Source of the DNA: an uncultured Eubacteriales bacterium
GTDB taxonomy: Bacteria; Bacillota; Clostridia; Peptostreptococcales; Anaerovoracaceae
Assembly (NCBI GenBank): GCA_902797345.1
Contig: CADBSL010000027.1
Coordinates: 1-16,800 of the forward strand
Direction of reading: 5' to 3'
DNA length: 16,800 nucleotides
The position numbers and the translations under genes are program-made. The notes below the pieces were generated by a model that saw nothing but the letters and a program-made list of their open reading frames with translations, did no database searches and was not told the DNA's origin. This document shows positions 6,717 through 13,684 of this stretch, piece after piece. Numbering within the stretch: the stretch's first letter is position 1; each line of letters opens with the position of its first letter.

Positions 6717-7588
6717 CCACTCATTTCCTCCTTACAGTTTTTCCGTTTTCCTGCCGGACGGAAGGACAATGCCTTCACCGGACAGACTTCCGTACACTCT
6801 CCGCACCGGATGCATTCCGGACTATTGGGCTCCCGGCAGGGGACCACATTCATTGGGCAGGCCTCTCCGCAGGCGCCGCAGTCGATGCAGACCCCCGTGT
6901 CCACGTTCATCCGCACCAGACTCACCTTCTGGAACAGGGAATACAACGCTCCCAGGGGACAGATGTATTTGCAAAACGGACGGTGAATGAACACCGACGC
7001 CAAGACGCAAAGGATCAACAGGAAAACCTTCCACCTGAACAGCGCTCCCAACGTGGCCCGAAGGCTGTCCTGAAGGATCGCCATGGGGATCCCCCCTTCC
7101 AGGGTCCCCACCGGACACAGGTATTTGCAGAAGGCGGGAACGCCCAGCCCCAATTCCGTCCGGTAGACCAGCGGGATGCCGATCACCAGCACCGCCAGCA
7201 CGACATATTTAAGATATCGAAGGATCCGGTCCGCCCGGTCCGGGACCCGGATCTTAGGCGTGGGGATCCTGTATAAAAGTTCCTGGATCAATCCGAAAAG
7301 GCACAGCCATCCGCAGATGAACCGACCCGCCAGCAATCCGGCCATGGCCAGGTAACCCAGCACATAAAACGGGAATCCCCGGTGCCGGCCGTCCAGGATC
7401 GCCTGGACCGCACCAATGGGGCAGGCCCCCAGAGCGCCGGGGCAGGAGTAGCAATTCATGCCCGGTACGCAGAAATGCTTCAGCGGGCCCGAATACAATG
7501 TGGGTCCGCCCGGCAGGAACCCCGCCGCATATCCGTTGGTCAGGATCCCCCAGCCTGCCTGGATGATCTTTCTGAAGCGGCTAACCAA
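6713..7588 (-). CDS. NapH/CcoG-like polytopic membrane ferredoxin (2x[4Fe-4S]), 291 aa
   Basis: A membrane iron-sulfur protein of the NapH/RdxA/CcoG type. Several helices (about 72-88, 128-144, 187-202) carry paired cysteine motifs: NCYSCPGALGACP (Cys46, 49, 56), GRFICGWLC (Cys92, 96), FCKYLCPVG (Cys154, 158) and FCKYICPLG (Cys206, 210). The C-terminal ferredoxin domain has CIDCGACGEACP (234-245) and CIRCGECTEVCP (259-270), enough for two [4Fe-4S] clusters. Such proteins pass electrons across or along the membrane. No ATG fits: the TTG at 7588, preceded by TGGAG, starts the usual VSRFRKIIQ helix. An earlier TTG at 7627 is possible but would overlap the upstream gene by 47 bases. The stop overlaps the tlpA-like start. 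The electron donor is not evident. Confidence 0.9.
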   Translation of the reverse strand: MVSRFRKIIQAGWGILTNGYAAGFLPGGPTLYSGPLKHFCVPGMNCYSCPGALGACPIGAVQAILDGRHRGFPFYVLGYLAMAGLLAGRFICGWLCLFGLIQELLYRIPTPKIRVPDRADRILRYLKYVVLAVLVIGIPLVYRTELGLGVPAFCKYLCPVGTLEGGIPMAILQDSLRATLGALFRWKVFLLILCVLASVFIHRPFCKYICPLGALYSLFQKVSLVRMNVDTGVCIDCGACGEACPMNVVPCREPNSPECIRCGECTEVCPVKALSFRPAGKRKNCKEEMSG

Positions 7589-7727
7589 GGCCGATACACT
7601 CCAGACAGATGCTGGCAGCCTTGACAAAGACCGCGTGGGCTTCCCCGTTCATCCAGCCAAACACGCAGCACCCGGCCGCGATCGCCAGCAGGATCACCGT
7701 CACCCTTGCCGGCACTTCTTTTTTCAT
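7581..7727 (-). CDS. CD1871A-type CXXC mini-protein, 48 aa
   Basis: A 48-residue protein missed by length filters. The ATG (7727-7725) follows GGAGAAGG and overlaps the stop of the YjbR-like gene by 4 bases (ATGA). It has one membrane helix or uncleaved signal (about 6-25, VTVILLAIAAGCCVFGW) and ends in KAASICLECIGLG, with the CXXC pair at Cys41 and Cys44. This ending, the length and the helix match the CD1871A-type CXXC proteins of Clostridia, whose role is unknown. It sits directly before the NapH-like and TlpA-like genes, so a part in the same electron or thiol relay is likely, but not shown. Cys21 and Cys22 in the helix are additional. Confidence 0.85.
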   Translation of the reverse strand: MKKEVPARVTVILLAIAAGCCVFGWMNGEAHAVFVKAASICLECIGLG

Positions 7728-8908
7728 TTTCCTTCTCCTTTATCTTCACCGAATGGGAGGTGAGAAAGGGAAGACCGAAGGATCCTCTCTTCCAGTTCCT
7801 CCGGGATAAACCGAGGTCCCCGGACGGCACCCACTCCCATTCTTTTCATCTCCGACAGGGGGAAGGGCGGATCGAATTCCTGCAGGAGTTCCATCCGCAT
7901 GGCCTTTTCTCCCCGTTCATTCATCTTTTCATCGCTGAAGTGATAGTCGATCTCCGACTCCACCACCCGAAACCGGTATCGGATTGCCGACACCGGGGCG
8001 GAAAAATACATATAGACCAGATCGCCGGGCCGGACCCGGGTCCCGTGCTTCCACAGCAGGACCTTGTCCCGCTCCAGCGCCGCCGGCACATCAAAGTGGT
8101 TTACGTTAGCGGGCATCAGCCAATTCCGGGGGGTCTCCGATCCATCACCCTTACCGGCTTCTCCAACAGCTCCCGCTCCGCCGGCCTTCCGTCTTCTGCC
8201 GCTCGTTCTCCTTTTCCCCAGGGTAAACCCCCGGCTTTCCCGAAGCAGTTCCAAAACCTTCTCGTCCGGCACCACATCCTCCAACGCCACAGTGACCCAG
8301 TACTTCTTGTTCATGTGGTAGCACTCGTAAATGCCTTCTTCCCGGATCAATCCGGCCACCTGTTCCGGATCCACCTTCACATTCAAAGCTTCGATCTTTT
8401 CCTTTTCCTGTGGTTTTGTTTTTTCCCCGGGTTTATTCAGCTTGCTCTTATCCACTTCCATGATCAGCCCATACCATTTATTGTTGTCCGGATTTCGGAA
8501 TACCCCGGCCCCCTCGATCTTGGCAAAGGGGAAATCCGGACGGTCGCCGAATTCCTCCAGGACCTTTCGGGCGATCCGATTGGACTGAGGGTGGATGAAG
8601 GGCTGAGGGATGAAGCATTCCCGGGCGATCTCCTCCAGCAGTTCTCCGTATTCCCCGGCGATCTCCGCCACGAAAGCTCCCCGCTGGTTGTCTGAATGGA
8701 TCTGATAAAACTCATCCCCAAATTCCAGGTCCACCAGTGTCCCCCGGGTCTCTCCCGAGGGACTCACCCGGACCTCTGCCCGGAAAGTTTCTTCTTTCAA
8801 TCCTTTTGTATAGTAAAGCGTTCCGTCTTCCTCCCGCCGGAACCCGTACTCCTCCAACCGCTTCGGGTCCGGGATCTTCCGGAGGAAGTATTTGTCTTCA
8901 AATCTCAT
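7724..8908 (-). CDS. MmcQ/YjbR-family protein fused to an EVE/PUA-like domain, 394 aa
   Basis: A cytosolic two-domain protein. Residues 1-95 are an N-terminal domain found with some YjbR proteins. Residues 98-232 are the MmcQ/YjbR fold, with FRNPDNNKWYGLIMEV, LNVKVDPE, and YECYHMNKKYWVTVALED. This CyaY-like fold is annotated as DNA-binding, but a function is not established. After a basic Gly-rich linker (232-260), residues 262-320 (NWLMPANVNHFDV, KHGTRVRPGDLVYMYFSAP) look like an EVE/ASCH/PUA-type domain, which in known cases binds modified nucleobases or RNA. The ATG at 8908 is preceded by GAGAGG and a good promoter at 8939-8967. It is the first gene of the operon and overlaps the CXXC peptide gene by 4 bases. 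The C-terminal assignment is from motif and order of strands and is the less certain part. Confidence 0.82.
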   Translation of the reverse strand: MRFEDKYFLRKIPDPKRLEEYGFRREEDGTLYYTKGLKEETFRAEVRVSPSGETRGTLVDLEFGDEFYQIHSDNQRGAFVAEIAGEYGELLEEIARECFIPQPFIHPQSNRIARKVLEEFGDRPDFPFAKIEGAGVFRNPDNNKWYGLIMEVDKSKLNKPGEKTKPQEKEKIEALNVKVDPEQVAGLIREEGIYECYHMNKKYWVTVALEDVVPDEKVLELLRESRGFTLGKRRTSGRRRKAGGAGAVGEAGKGDGSETPRNWLMPANVNHFDVPAALERDKVLLWKHGTRVRPGDLVYMYFSAPVSAIRYRFRVVESEIDYHFSDEKMNERGEKAMRMELLQEFDPPFPLSEMKRMGVGAVRGPRFIPEELEERILRSSLSHLPFGEDKGEGK

Positions 8909-8938
8909 AGTGCCTCTCTTGATCGTTTTTTCCCTTTC

Positions 8939-8967
8939 ATTTTACTATGAATCTCCTGTTTTCTCAA
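8939..8967 (-). promoter_or_regulatory. Promoter of the five-gene redox/endoglucanase operon
   Basis: On the minus strand TTGAGA (8967-8962) and TAAAAT (8944-8939) are 17 bases apart, one mismatch each from the sigma-A consensus. The start point would be near 8932, giving a short leader of about 24 bases. No attenuator is seen. Confidence 0.75.
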
Positions 8968-9077
8968 GAGCACCTCCTTTCCGGACATACGACAAACACA
9001 AATCTTCGGTCCGAAAAAATTCGATGTTCCGTTTTTTCCCTGTATAGTGTAAAATAGAAATATCAGGAGGGATTGGA

Positions 9078-9926
9078 ATGAACAGAACCACAACAAAAAA
9101 ACTGCTGGCGGTTATACTGGTGATCACGATGGTGCTCGGCGGCATCGTCACATTCGTCAGCGCAGAATCTTCAAACGTAAAAATCAACGTAGGCGGACAG
9201 GCCGTCGCGTTCACCGGCGACCTGGGCTCCCCCTTTATCGATAATCAGGGGCGGACCATGGTCCCCTTCCGGGCCGTGGCCAATTTCATGAACAACGTGG
9301 GCGTGGACTGGAACAATGACGCCCGGGAAGCCGTCTTCTACCGCGACAACGTTCCGGTCACGATCAGCGGAACAAAAATGTATTTGAACGTAACGGTGCG
9401 TTTCCCCATCGGGACCAATCAGGCATGGCAGTACATCGACCTGCACAACGGCAAGGGCCGGTGGTATTTTTCCTATCACCGCCTCGTTCAGATGGATACC
9501 CTCTCTCAGGTGTTGGGCGGGCGGACCTATGCGCCGATCCGTTTCCTGGCAGAAGGTCTGGGGTACAACGTCGGCTGGGACAATAACACCCGTACCGTAC
9601 TGATCACGGAGCCTTCCGGGGACTGGGGGGCCAACTACATCAGCAAATACGGTCCGGATGCCGGAAAGGCGGTCACCTCTGAAGGGGTCGCCCAGTGTTA
9701 CGCCAATGAATTCCGGCGGATGGTCGAAAGCCAGCCTACAGGAAATAACACGACCCTGGTAGGCAAGTACAACGGGTTCCTGGGGAGAGAATCCAAAGAC
9801 GTCACCGGGTGGGTCTTCAAATACACCATCAACGGTCAGGAGACCCTGGTCTATATCAATGACAAAGGGCAGACCTGGTACCATGACAACAGCCTGGGCA
9901 AGGATGTCTATACGATCTGGAGATAA
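9078..9926 (+). CDS. Secreted copper-amine-oxidase-like (stalk) domain protein, paralogue, 282 aa
   Basis: Full-length paralogue of the protein at 3749-4576. Signal peptide 1-29 ending FVSA before ESSNVKINVG. The stalk-domain repeats are RTMVPFRAVANF with VDWNNDAREAVF (60-87) and RTYAPIRFLAEGLGYNVGWDNNTRTVLI in two pieces (149-176). The C-terminal half is related to the paralogue throughout: the TGW.F, YIND.G..WY and final hydrophobic-Trp pattern are kept, so both arose from one gene. This copy has no lipobox Cys. The ATG follows AGGAGGGATTGG, a strong ribosome site. Transcription diverges from the redox operon and converges with the SLH/rarA operon. A plausible role is in the cell envelope; enzymatic function is not indicated. 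Confidence 0.92.
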   Translation: MNRTTTKKLLAVILVITMVLGGIVTFVSAESSNVKINVGGQAVAFTGDLGSPFIDNQGRTMVPFRAVANFMNNVGVDWNNDAREAVFYRDNVPVTISGTKMYLNVTVRFPIGTNQAWQYIDLHNGKGRWYFSYHRLVQMDTLSQVLGGRTYAPIRFLAEGLGYNVGWDNNTRTVLITEPSGDWGANYISKYGPDAGKAVTSEGVAQCYANEFRRMVESQPTGNNTTLVGKYNGFLGRESKDVTGWVFKYTINGQETLVYINDKGQTWYHDNSLGKDVYTIWR

Positions 9927-9942
9927 CGGATCGTTTCATTAT

Positions 9943-9973
9943 AAAAGAGGATGCCATCGAGCATCCTCTTTTT
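9943..9973. terminator. Bidirectional terminator between the second stalk gene and rarA
   Basis: AAAAGAGGATGC, loop CATCGA, GCATCCTCTTTTT: an uninterrupted stem with T-runs on both strands, between two converging genes. Confidence 0.93.
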
Positions 9974-9998
9974 CGTTCTCTTCCGCTTCCGAAAAACC

Positions 9999-11336
9999 CT
10001 ATTTTTCCGGTTCCTTTTCTCTCTGCGCTTTTTTCCAGGCTTTGAGCTGTTCGTACCGGGTCTTGAACCGGGCCTCCTTCCCCATTTCCGTGGGGATATA
10101 GTACTGCCGTCCCTCCAGAGAATCCGGGAGACACTGCATATCCGTCACTTTTTCTTCGAAATCGTGGGCATACCGATAACCCTTCCCGTAATCCAGCTCC
10201 TTCATCAGCCGGGTGGGCGCGTTCCGAAGGTGCAGCGGCACCGGTTCCGCCAGCTGCTCCTCCGCATCCTTTCGGGCGGTCAGATAGGCCACTTCCATAG
10301 CATTGGACTTCGGTGCCAGGGACAGGTACACCACCGCCTCCGTCAGGTGGACGCTGCACTCCGGCATGCCGATCAGGTGACAGGCCTGGAAAGCCGCCAC
10401 CGCCAGGGGCAGGGCATTCGGGTCCGCCAACCCCACGTCTTCGCTGGCGAATCGGGTCACCCGGCGGGCGATATACATGGGATCTTCTCCCGCCTCCAGC
10501 ATCCGGGCCAGCCAGTAGACCGCCGCATCCGGATCGGAATTCCGCATGGATTTATGGAGGGCGGAGATGAGATTGTAATGTTCCTCTCCATTTTTGTCAT
10601 AGAGCAGAGACTTCCGGGAAATACATTGCTCCAGGGTCTCCTCATTGACGGTGATGACGCCCTTCCCGTCGGACTCTCCGTTCAGCACCACCATATCCAG
10701 AGTGGATAAAGCGGTCCGGGCATCCCCGTTGGCAAAGGCCGCGATCTTCCCCAGGATCCCTTCCTCCATCCGGACTTCCTGGTTCCCCAGACCCCTGGGA
10801 TCCTTCATGGTCCGCTCCAGGAGCTCCAGGATCTCTTCCGTTTCCAGAGATTTTAAAACAAAGACCTTGCACCGGGACAAAAGCGCCCCGTTGATCTCAA
10901 AGGATGGATTTTCCGTGGTGGCACCGATGAGGATGATGCTGCCCTTTTCCACAAAGGGCAGGAAGGCGTCCTGCTGGGCCTTATTGAACCGGTGGATCTC
11001 GTCCACGAAGAGGATGGTCTTCTCTCCGAAACGTCGGTTGTCCTCGGCTTTTTTCATAACTTCCCGGATCTCTTTGATGCCGCTGTTCACCGCCGAAAAG
11101 TCGATGAAAGAGGCCTTCGTCCGGCCGGCGATGATCTTCGCCAGGGTGGTCTTCCCCACGCCCGGCGGTCCCCAGAACACCATCGAAGAGATCTGGTCGT
11201 TTTCGATCAGCCGTCTGAGGATCTTCCCTTCTCCCAGGAGATGCTTCTGTCCCACATATTCCGTCAGGTCCCGGGGCCGCATCCGGTCCGCCAGGGGCCG
11301 GGCGACTTCTTTTTCAAAAAGACTTACCTGTTCCAT
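9999..11336 (-). CDS. rarA: Replication-associated recombination protein RarA/MgsA (AAA+ ATPase), 445 aa
   Basis: A cytosolic AAA+ ATPase of the clamp-loader clade that acts at stalled replication forks. Motifs in order: the N-terminal SLF and PLADRMRPRDLTEYVGQKHLLG; Walker A GPPGVGKT (56-63); Walker B ILFVDEIHRFNK (108-119); sensor 1 GATTENPSFE (138-147); arginine-finger segment ALLSRC (151-156). The C-terminal half has the MgsA tetramerisation domain with ISALHKSMRNSDPDAAVYWLARML, IARRVTRFASEDVGLADP and a DYGKGYRYAHDFEE-type ending. Length and order match the full family. The ATG at 11336 has AGGAG six bases before it, and lies 3 bases after the hydrolase stop, so it is the last gene of the seven-gene operon. 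No defects are seen. Confidence 0.97.
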   Translation of the reverse strand: MEQVSLFEKEVARPLADRMRPRDLTEYVGQKHLLGEGKILRRLIENDQISSMVFWGPPGVGKTTLAKIIAGRTKASFIDFSAVNSGIKEIREVMKKAEDNRRFGEKTILFVDEIHRFNKAQQDAFLPFVEKGSIILIGATTENPSFEINGALLSRCKVFVLKSLETEEILELLERTMKDPRGLGNQEVRMEEGILGKIAAFANGDARTALSTLDMVVLNGESDGKGVITVNEETLEQCISRKSLLYDKNGEEHYNLISALHKSMRNSDPDAAVYWLARMLEAGEDPMYIARRVTRFASEDVGLADPNALPLAVAAFQACHLIGMPECSVHLTEAVVYLSLAPKSNAMEVAYLTARKDAEEQLAEPVPLHLRNAPTRLMKELDYGKGYRYAHDFEEKVTDMQCLPDSLEGRQYYIPTEMGKEARFKTRYEQLKAWKKAQREKEPEK

Positions 11337-11339
11337 TTT

Positions 11340-12146
11340 CTACTCCTGTTCCCGGATCCACTCCGTCAACGCAGCCGCCGTGCTTTCCTGCTGAGCTTCC
11401 GGGGAAATACTCGCTTCTCCGTCCCCCTTCTGAGGACCATAACTTCCAAATCCGGCGTGGTTCCCGCCGGGGATCGTCACTTCTACCGTTCCCGCGGGCA
11501 GATTCCCGCGGTTCTCTTCATATTTTTTCCGGTCCAGAACACCGTCTTCCGACCCGGTCAGGGTCAATCCCTTCAGCCCGCTGTCGGACAGATCTTCTGT
11601 CGTATAGGACCCCAGGAAAAAGACGCCTTCCAACGCCTCCGTCCGGTCCCCCGCGAAGGCTGCAGCCATGACGCCTCCCAGCGAGTGGCCGCCGATGTAC
11701 CACTCCCGGATGTCCGGATACGCCGCCATCACATCTTCCGCCGCATCCTTGTCCAGCACCGCCAGGTTGCCGGGCATGTGTACCAATACACAGACGATAT
11801 CTTCCTTCGCCAGCATCTCCATCAACGGCCCGTAAGATTCGTATTGGACCTTCCCGCCGGGATAGAAGATCAACCCGATGGAGGACGCGTCCTCCCCTCC
11901 GGTCCCGGTCGGCTCTGCCTTCCGGAAGGTGATCCAGTCTCCTTCGGAATCCTCCGTTTCCACGCCGGCCGCCGGCCGCTGGACCGCGTCCATAGCCGAT
12001 CCGTCTGCGTGATAATAGCTGCCGATATATATCGCTGTTCCCACCACGATCACTGCCAGGACCGCGAGGATCAAAATCCAGATCCTGCGCCGCCGCAGAT
12101 GAGGCGGCATGACCTTCGTTTCTGTCATCTTGTCTTCTTCTTTCAT
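11340..12146 (-). CDS. Membrane-anchored alpha/beta hydrolase, 268 aa
   Basis: A single N-terminal helix (21-41, RIWILILAVLAVIVVGTAIY) anchors the enzyme; basic residues before it predict that the catalytic domain faces outside. The alpha/beta-hydrolase fold (about 70-268) shows the oxyanion region IFYPGGKVQY, the nucleophile elbow GGHSLGG (Ser155), the acid in GSEDGVLD (Asp201 or Asp205) and the histidine in GGNHAGFGSYG (His230). Thus the triad is complete. The substrate is not evident; carboxylesterase or dienelactone-hydrolase-like chemistry is possible. Start: ATG at 12146 lies 3 bases after the Nudix stop; an internal ATG at 12128 has a slightly better purine tract and would remove six residues. 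It is cotranscribed with its neighbours. Confidence 0.9.
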   Translation of the reverse strand: MKEEDKMTETKVMPPHLRRRRIWILILAVLAVIVVGTAIYIGSYYHADGSAMDAVQRPAAGVETEDSEGDWITFRKAEPTGTGGEDASSIGLIFYPGGKVQYESYGPLMEMLAKEDIVCVLVHMPGNLAVLDKDAAEDVMAAYPDIREWYIGGHSLGGVMAAAFAGDRTEALEGVFFLGSYTTEDLSDSGLKGLTLTGSEDGVLDRKKYEENRGNLPAGTVEVTIPGGNHAGFGSYGPQKGDGEASISPEAQQESTAAALTEWIREQE

Positions 12147-12149
12147 TTC

Positions 12150-12575
12150 TTAAAACATGGACTGCCGGATCTTCCCGATGAGGGAGATGTCCGCCGGCAG
12201 CCAGTCGACGCTGTCCAAAGTCTCCGCCGTGAGCCATGCACTGTCTGCGTGTTCTTTCAGTACCAGGTCCCCTGCCGCCACCGTGCAGAGGAAGCAATCC
12301 ATTTCCAAATAAAAAGTGTCATATTCATATTCCACCCGGTCGAAATACCGCTCCACGGTGATCTGTGTGTCCAGTTCCTCCCGGATCTCCCGGACCAGAG
12401 CGTCCTCCAGGGTCTCCCCGGGTTCCACTTTTCCGCCGGGGAACTCCCAACCGCCCGCCAGAGGGCCGTATCCCCGCTGGGTGGCGAAGATCCTTTTTCC
12501 CGGTGTCCCTCCGGGCTCCTGGCTTTCCTCTTTGTATATGATCGCCGCCACTACGTGGACGTGCTTCTTTTCCAT
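12150..12575 (-). CDS. Nudix (deoxy)nucleoside triphosphate pyrophosphohydrolase, 141 aa
   Basis: A small MutT/NudG-like enzyme that hydrolyses nucleoside triphosphates, probably damaged or modified ones, to monophosphate and pyrophosphate. The Nudix box runs from Gly48 to Ile72: GKVEPGE (48-54), REIREEL (62-68) and DTQI, with the metal-binding Glu63, Glu66 and Glu67 present. The ending ELDTQI in place of the usual ELGI is typical of the (deoxy)nucleoside triphosphate pyrophosphohydrolase group. PLAGGWEFPGGKVEPGE is also characteristic. The N-terminal MEKKHVHVVAAIIY strand is complete. The ATG follows GGAAGG and begins 6 bases after the upstream stop. Substrate preference (8-oxo-dGTP or modified dCTP) cannot be told from sequence. 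Confidence 0.93.
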   Translation of the reverse strand: MEKKHVHVVAAIIYKEESQEPGGTPGKRIFATQRGYGPLAGGWEFPGGKVEPGETLEDALVREIREELDTQITVERYFDRVEYEYDTFYLEMDCFLCTVAAGDLVLKEHADSAWLTAETLDSVDWLPADISLIGKIRQSMF

Positions 12576-12581
12576 CGTTTT

Positions 12582-13472
12582 TTACTTCCTTCCCAACTGC
12601 CAGAACGCCACAGCGCTGGCCGCCGCTACATTCAGCGAATCCACTCCGTGAGACATGGGGATCATCACCGTATAGTCACAATCTGCGATGGTCCGGTCCG
12701 TGAGTCCGTCTCCTTCGGCCCCTAAAATGACCGCCAGCTTTTCCTCCTGAAGGAGACTCGGATCGTCAATGGATATGGAATCCTCCTTCAGTGCCATGGC
12801 GGCTGTCCTGAATCCGAGACGGTGCAGTTCCCGGAGGCCCTCCTCCGGCCACACTCCCTGGTTCCCCGTCAGACCAAAATCCTTTCGGCCTCCCTGACCG
12901 ACGCCGATCATGGTCCAGGGGATCTGGAATACCGTTCCCATGCTCACCCGGATGGCCCGCCGGTACAGGGGATTGCTGCAGTCCGGCGTCAACAGCACCG
13001 CGTCCATGTTCAGCGCCGCCGCACAGCGGAAGATCGCTCCCACGTTGGTGGGGTTCATCACCTGCTCCATCACCGCCACACGCCGGGCTCCCCGGCAGAC
13101 CTCCTCTACGGTGGGAAGGGGCTTTCGCTTCATGGCGCTGAGGACTCCCCGGGTCATGGGGAACCCTGTCAGCTCCCGCAGCACCTCGTATTCCGCCACG
13201 TACAACGGCACCCCCGGGCACTGCTCCAGGATCTCCCGGGCTTCTTCTTTCAATTGTTTTCGCTCCACGAGAAAGGACACCGGCTCATATCCTCCTGCCA
13301 GTGCCCGCTGGATCACCTTTGGACTCTCCGCCATGAAGAGCCCCCTGGCCGGATCCTCCCGGTTCAACAGCTGGTTTTCCGTCAGCCTGGCGTACACATC
13401 CAGCTCCGGGTCCTCCAGATCCGTGACCTCTATGATATTCGGTAAGGCTTCCTCATTCACCCTCGTCGTCAT
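12582..13472 (-). CDS. TrmH/SpoU-family RNA methyltransferase, 296 aa
   Basis: A SPOUT-fold enzyme that uses S-adenosylmethionine to methylate ribose 2'-OH in tRNA or rRNA. Residues 15-110 form a substrate-binding region (DLEDPELDVYARLTE, GLFMAESPKVIQRAL). The knotted catalytic domain has motif 1 NPTNVGAIFRCAAAL (140-154), motif 2 LAVILGAEGDGL (246-257) and motif 3 IPMSHGVDSLNVAAASAVAF (271-290), all intact. The target RNA is not evident. Start: I prefer the ATG at 13472 (GAGG nine bases before it); the ATG at 13499 would add nine Thr/Arg/Lys residues that only mirror the acidic tail of the overlapping gene; a GTG at 13460 is a third choice. It overlaps the upstream 72-residue gene by 20 bases. 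Confidence 0.92.
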   Translation of the reverse strand: MTTRVNEEALPNIIEVTDLEDPELDVYARLTENQLLNREDPARGLFMAESPKVIQRALAGGYEPVSFLVERKQLKEEAREILEQCPGVPLYVAEYEVLRELTGFPMTRGVLSAMKRKPLPTVEEVCRGARRVAVMEQVMNPTNVGAIFRCAAALNMDAVLLTPDCSNPLYRRAIRVSMGTVFQIPWTMIGVGQGGRKDFGLTGNQGVWPEEGLRELHRLGFRTAAMALKEDSISIDDPSLLQEEKLAVILGAEGDGLTDRTIADCDYTVMIPMSHGVDSLNVAAASAVAFWQLGRK

Positions 13473-13671
13473 CCTTGTCGTCCTCGTCTTTTTTTCCATA
13501 CAGTACTTTTATCGAATACAGTGCCAAAGCCACAAAGGACACGCAGAGAAAGGCTCCCAGGGTCCACAGGATCCCTGCGTACCCTCTTTGTGCCATCTTC
13601 CCGACCGCATTCAGGATGGCTCCTGCCAGGCCCAAAAAACCCAGAGGGACCAATGGCTTCAGATAATTCAT
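13453..13671 (-). CDS. Small two-helix membrane protein with acidic tail, 72 aa
   Basis: Two hydrophobic segments (about 7-23, LVPLGFLGLAGAILNAV, and 34-55, ILWTLGAFLCVSFVALALYSI) form a hairpin in the membrane, with the tail KKDEDDKDDDEGE on one side. I do not recognise a family. It is a real gene rather than a chance frame because the ATG follows AAAGGAG at a good distance, it begins 13 bases after the preceding stop and the operon would otherwise have a gap here. The tail region is read in a second frame as the N-terminus of the TrmH-type gene. A role in the envelope is the only inference. Confidence 0.75.
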   Translation of the reverse strand: MNYLKPLVPLGFLGLAGAILNAVGKMAQRGYAGILWTLGAFLCVSFVALALYSIKVLYGKKDEDDKDDDEGE

Positions 13672-13684
13672 GGAAAGGCTCCTT

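Noticed and set aside
7540..7830. A 96-codon minus-strand frame covering the CXXC peptide
   Set aside because: It is out of frame with the peptide that has a ribosome site, a membrane helix and the family ending; it overlaps two other supported genes.
10992..12725. A 577-codon open frame on the plus strand opposite rarA, the hydrolase and the Nudix gene
   Set aside because: It crosses three well-supported minus-strand genes, has a low-complexity shadow composition and no start signal.
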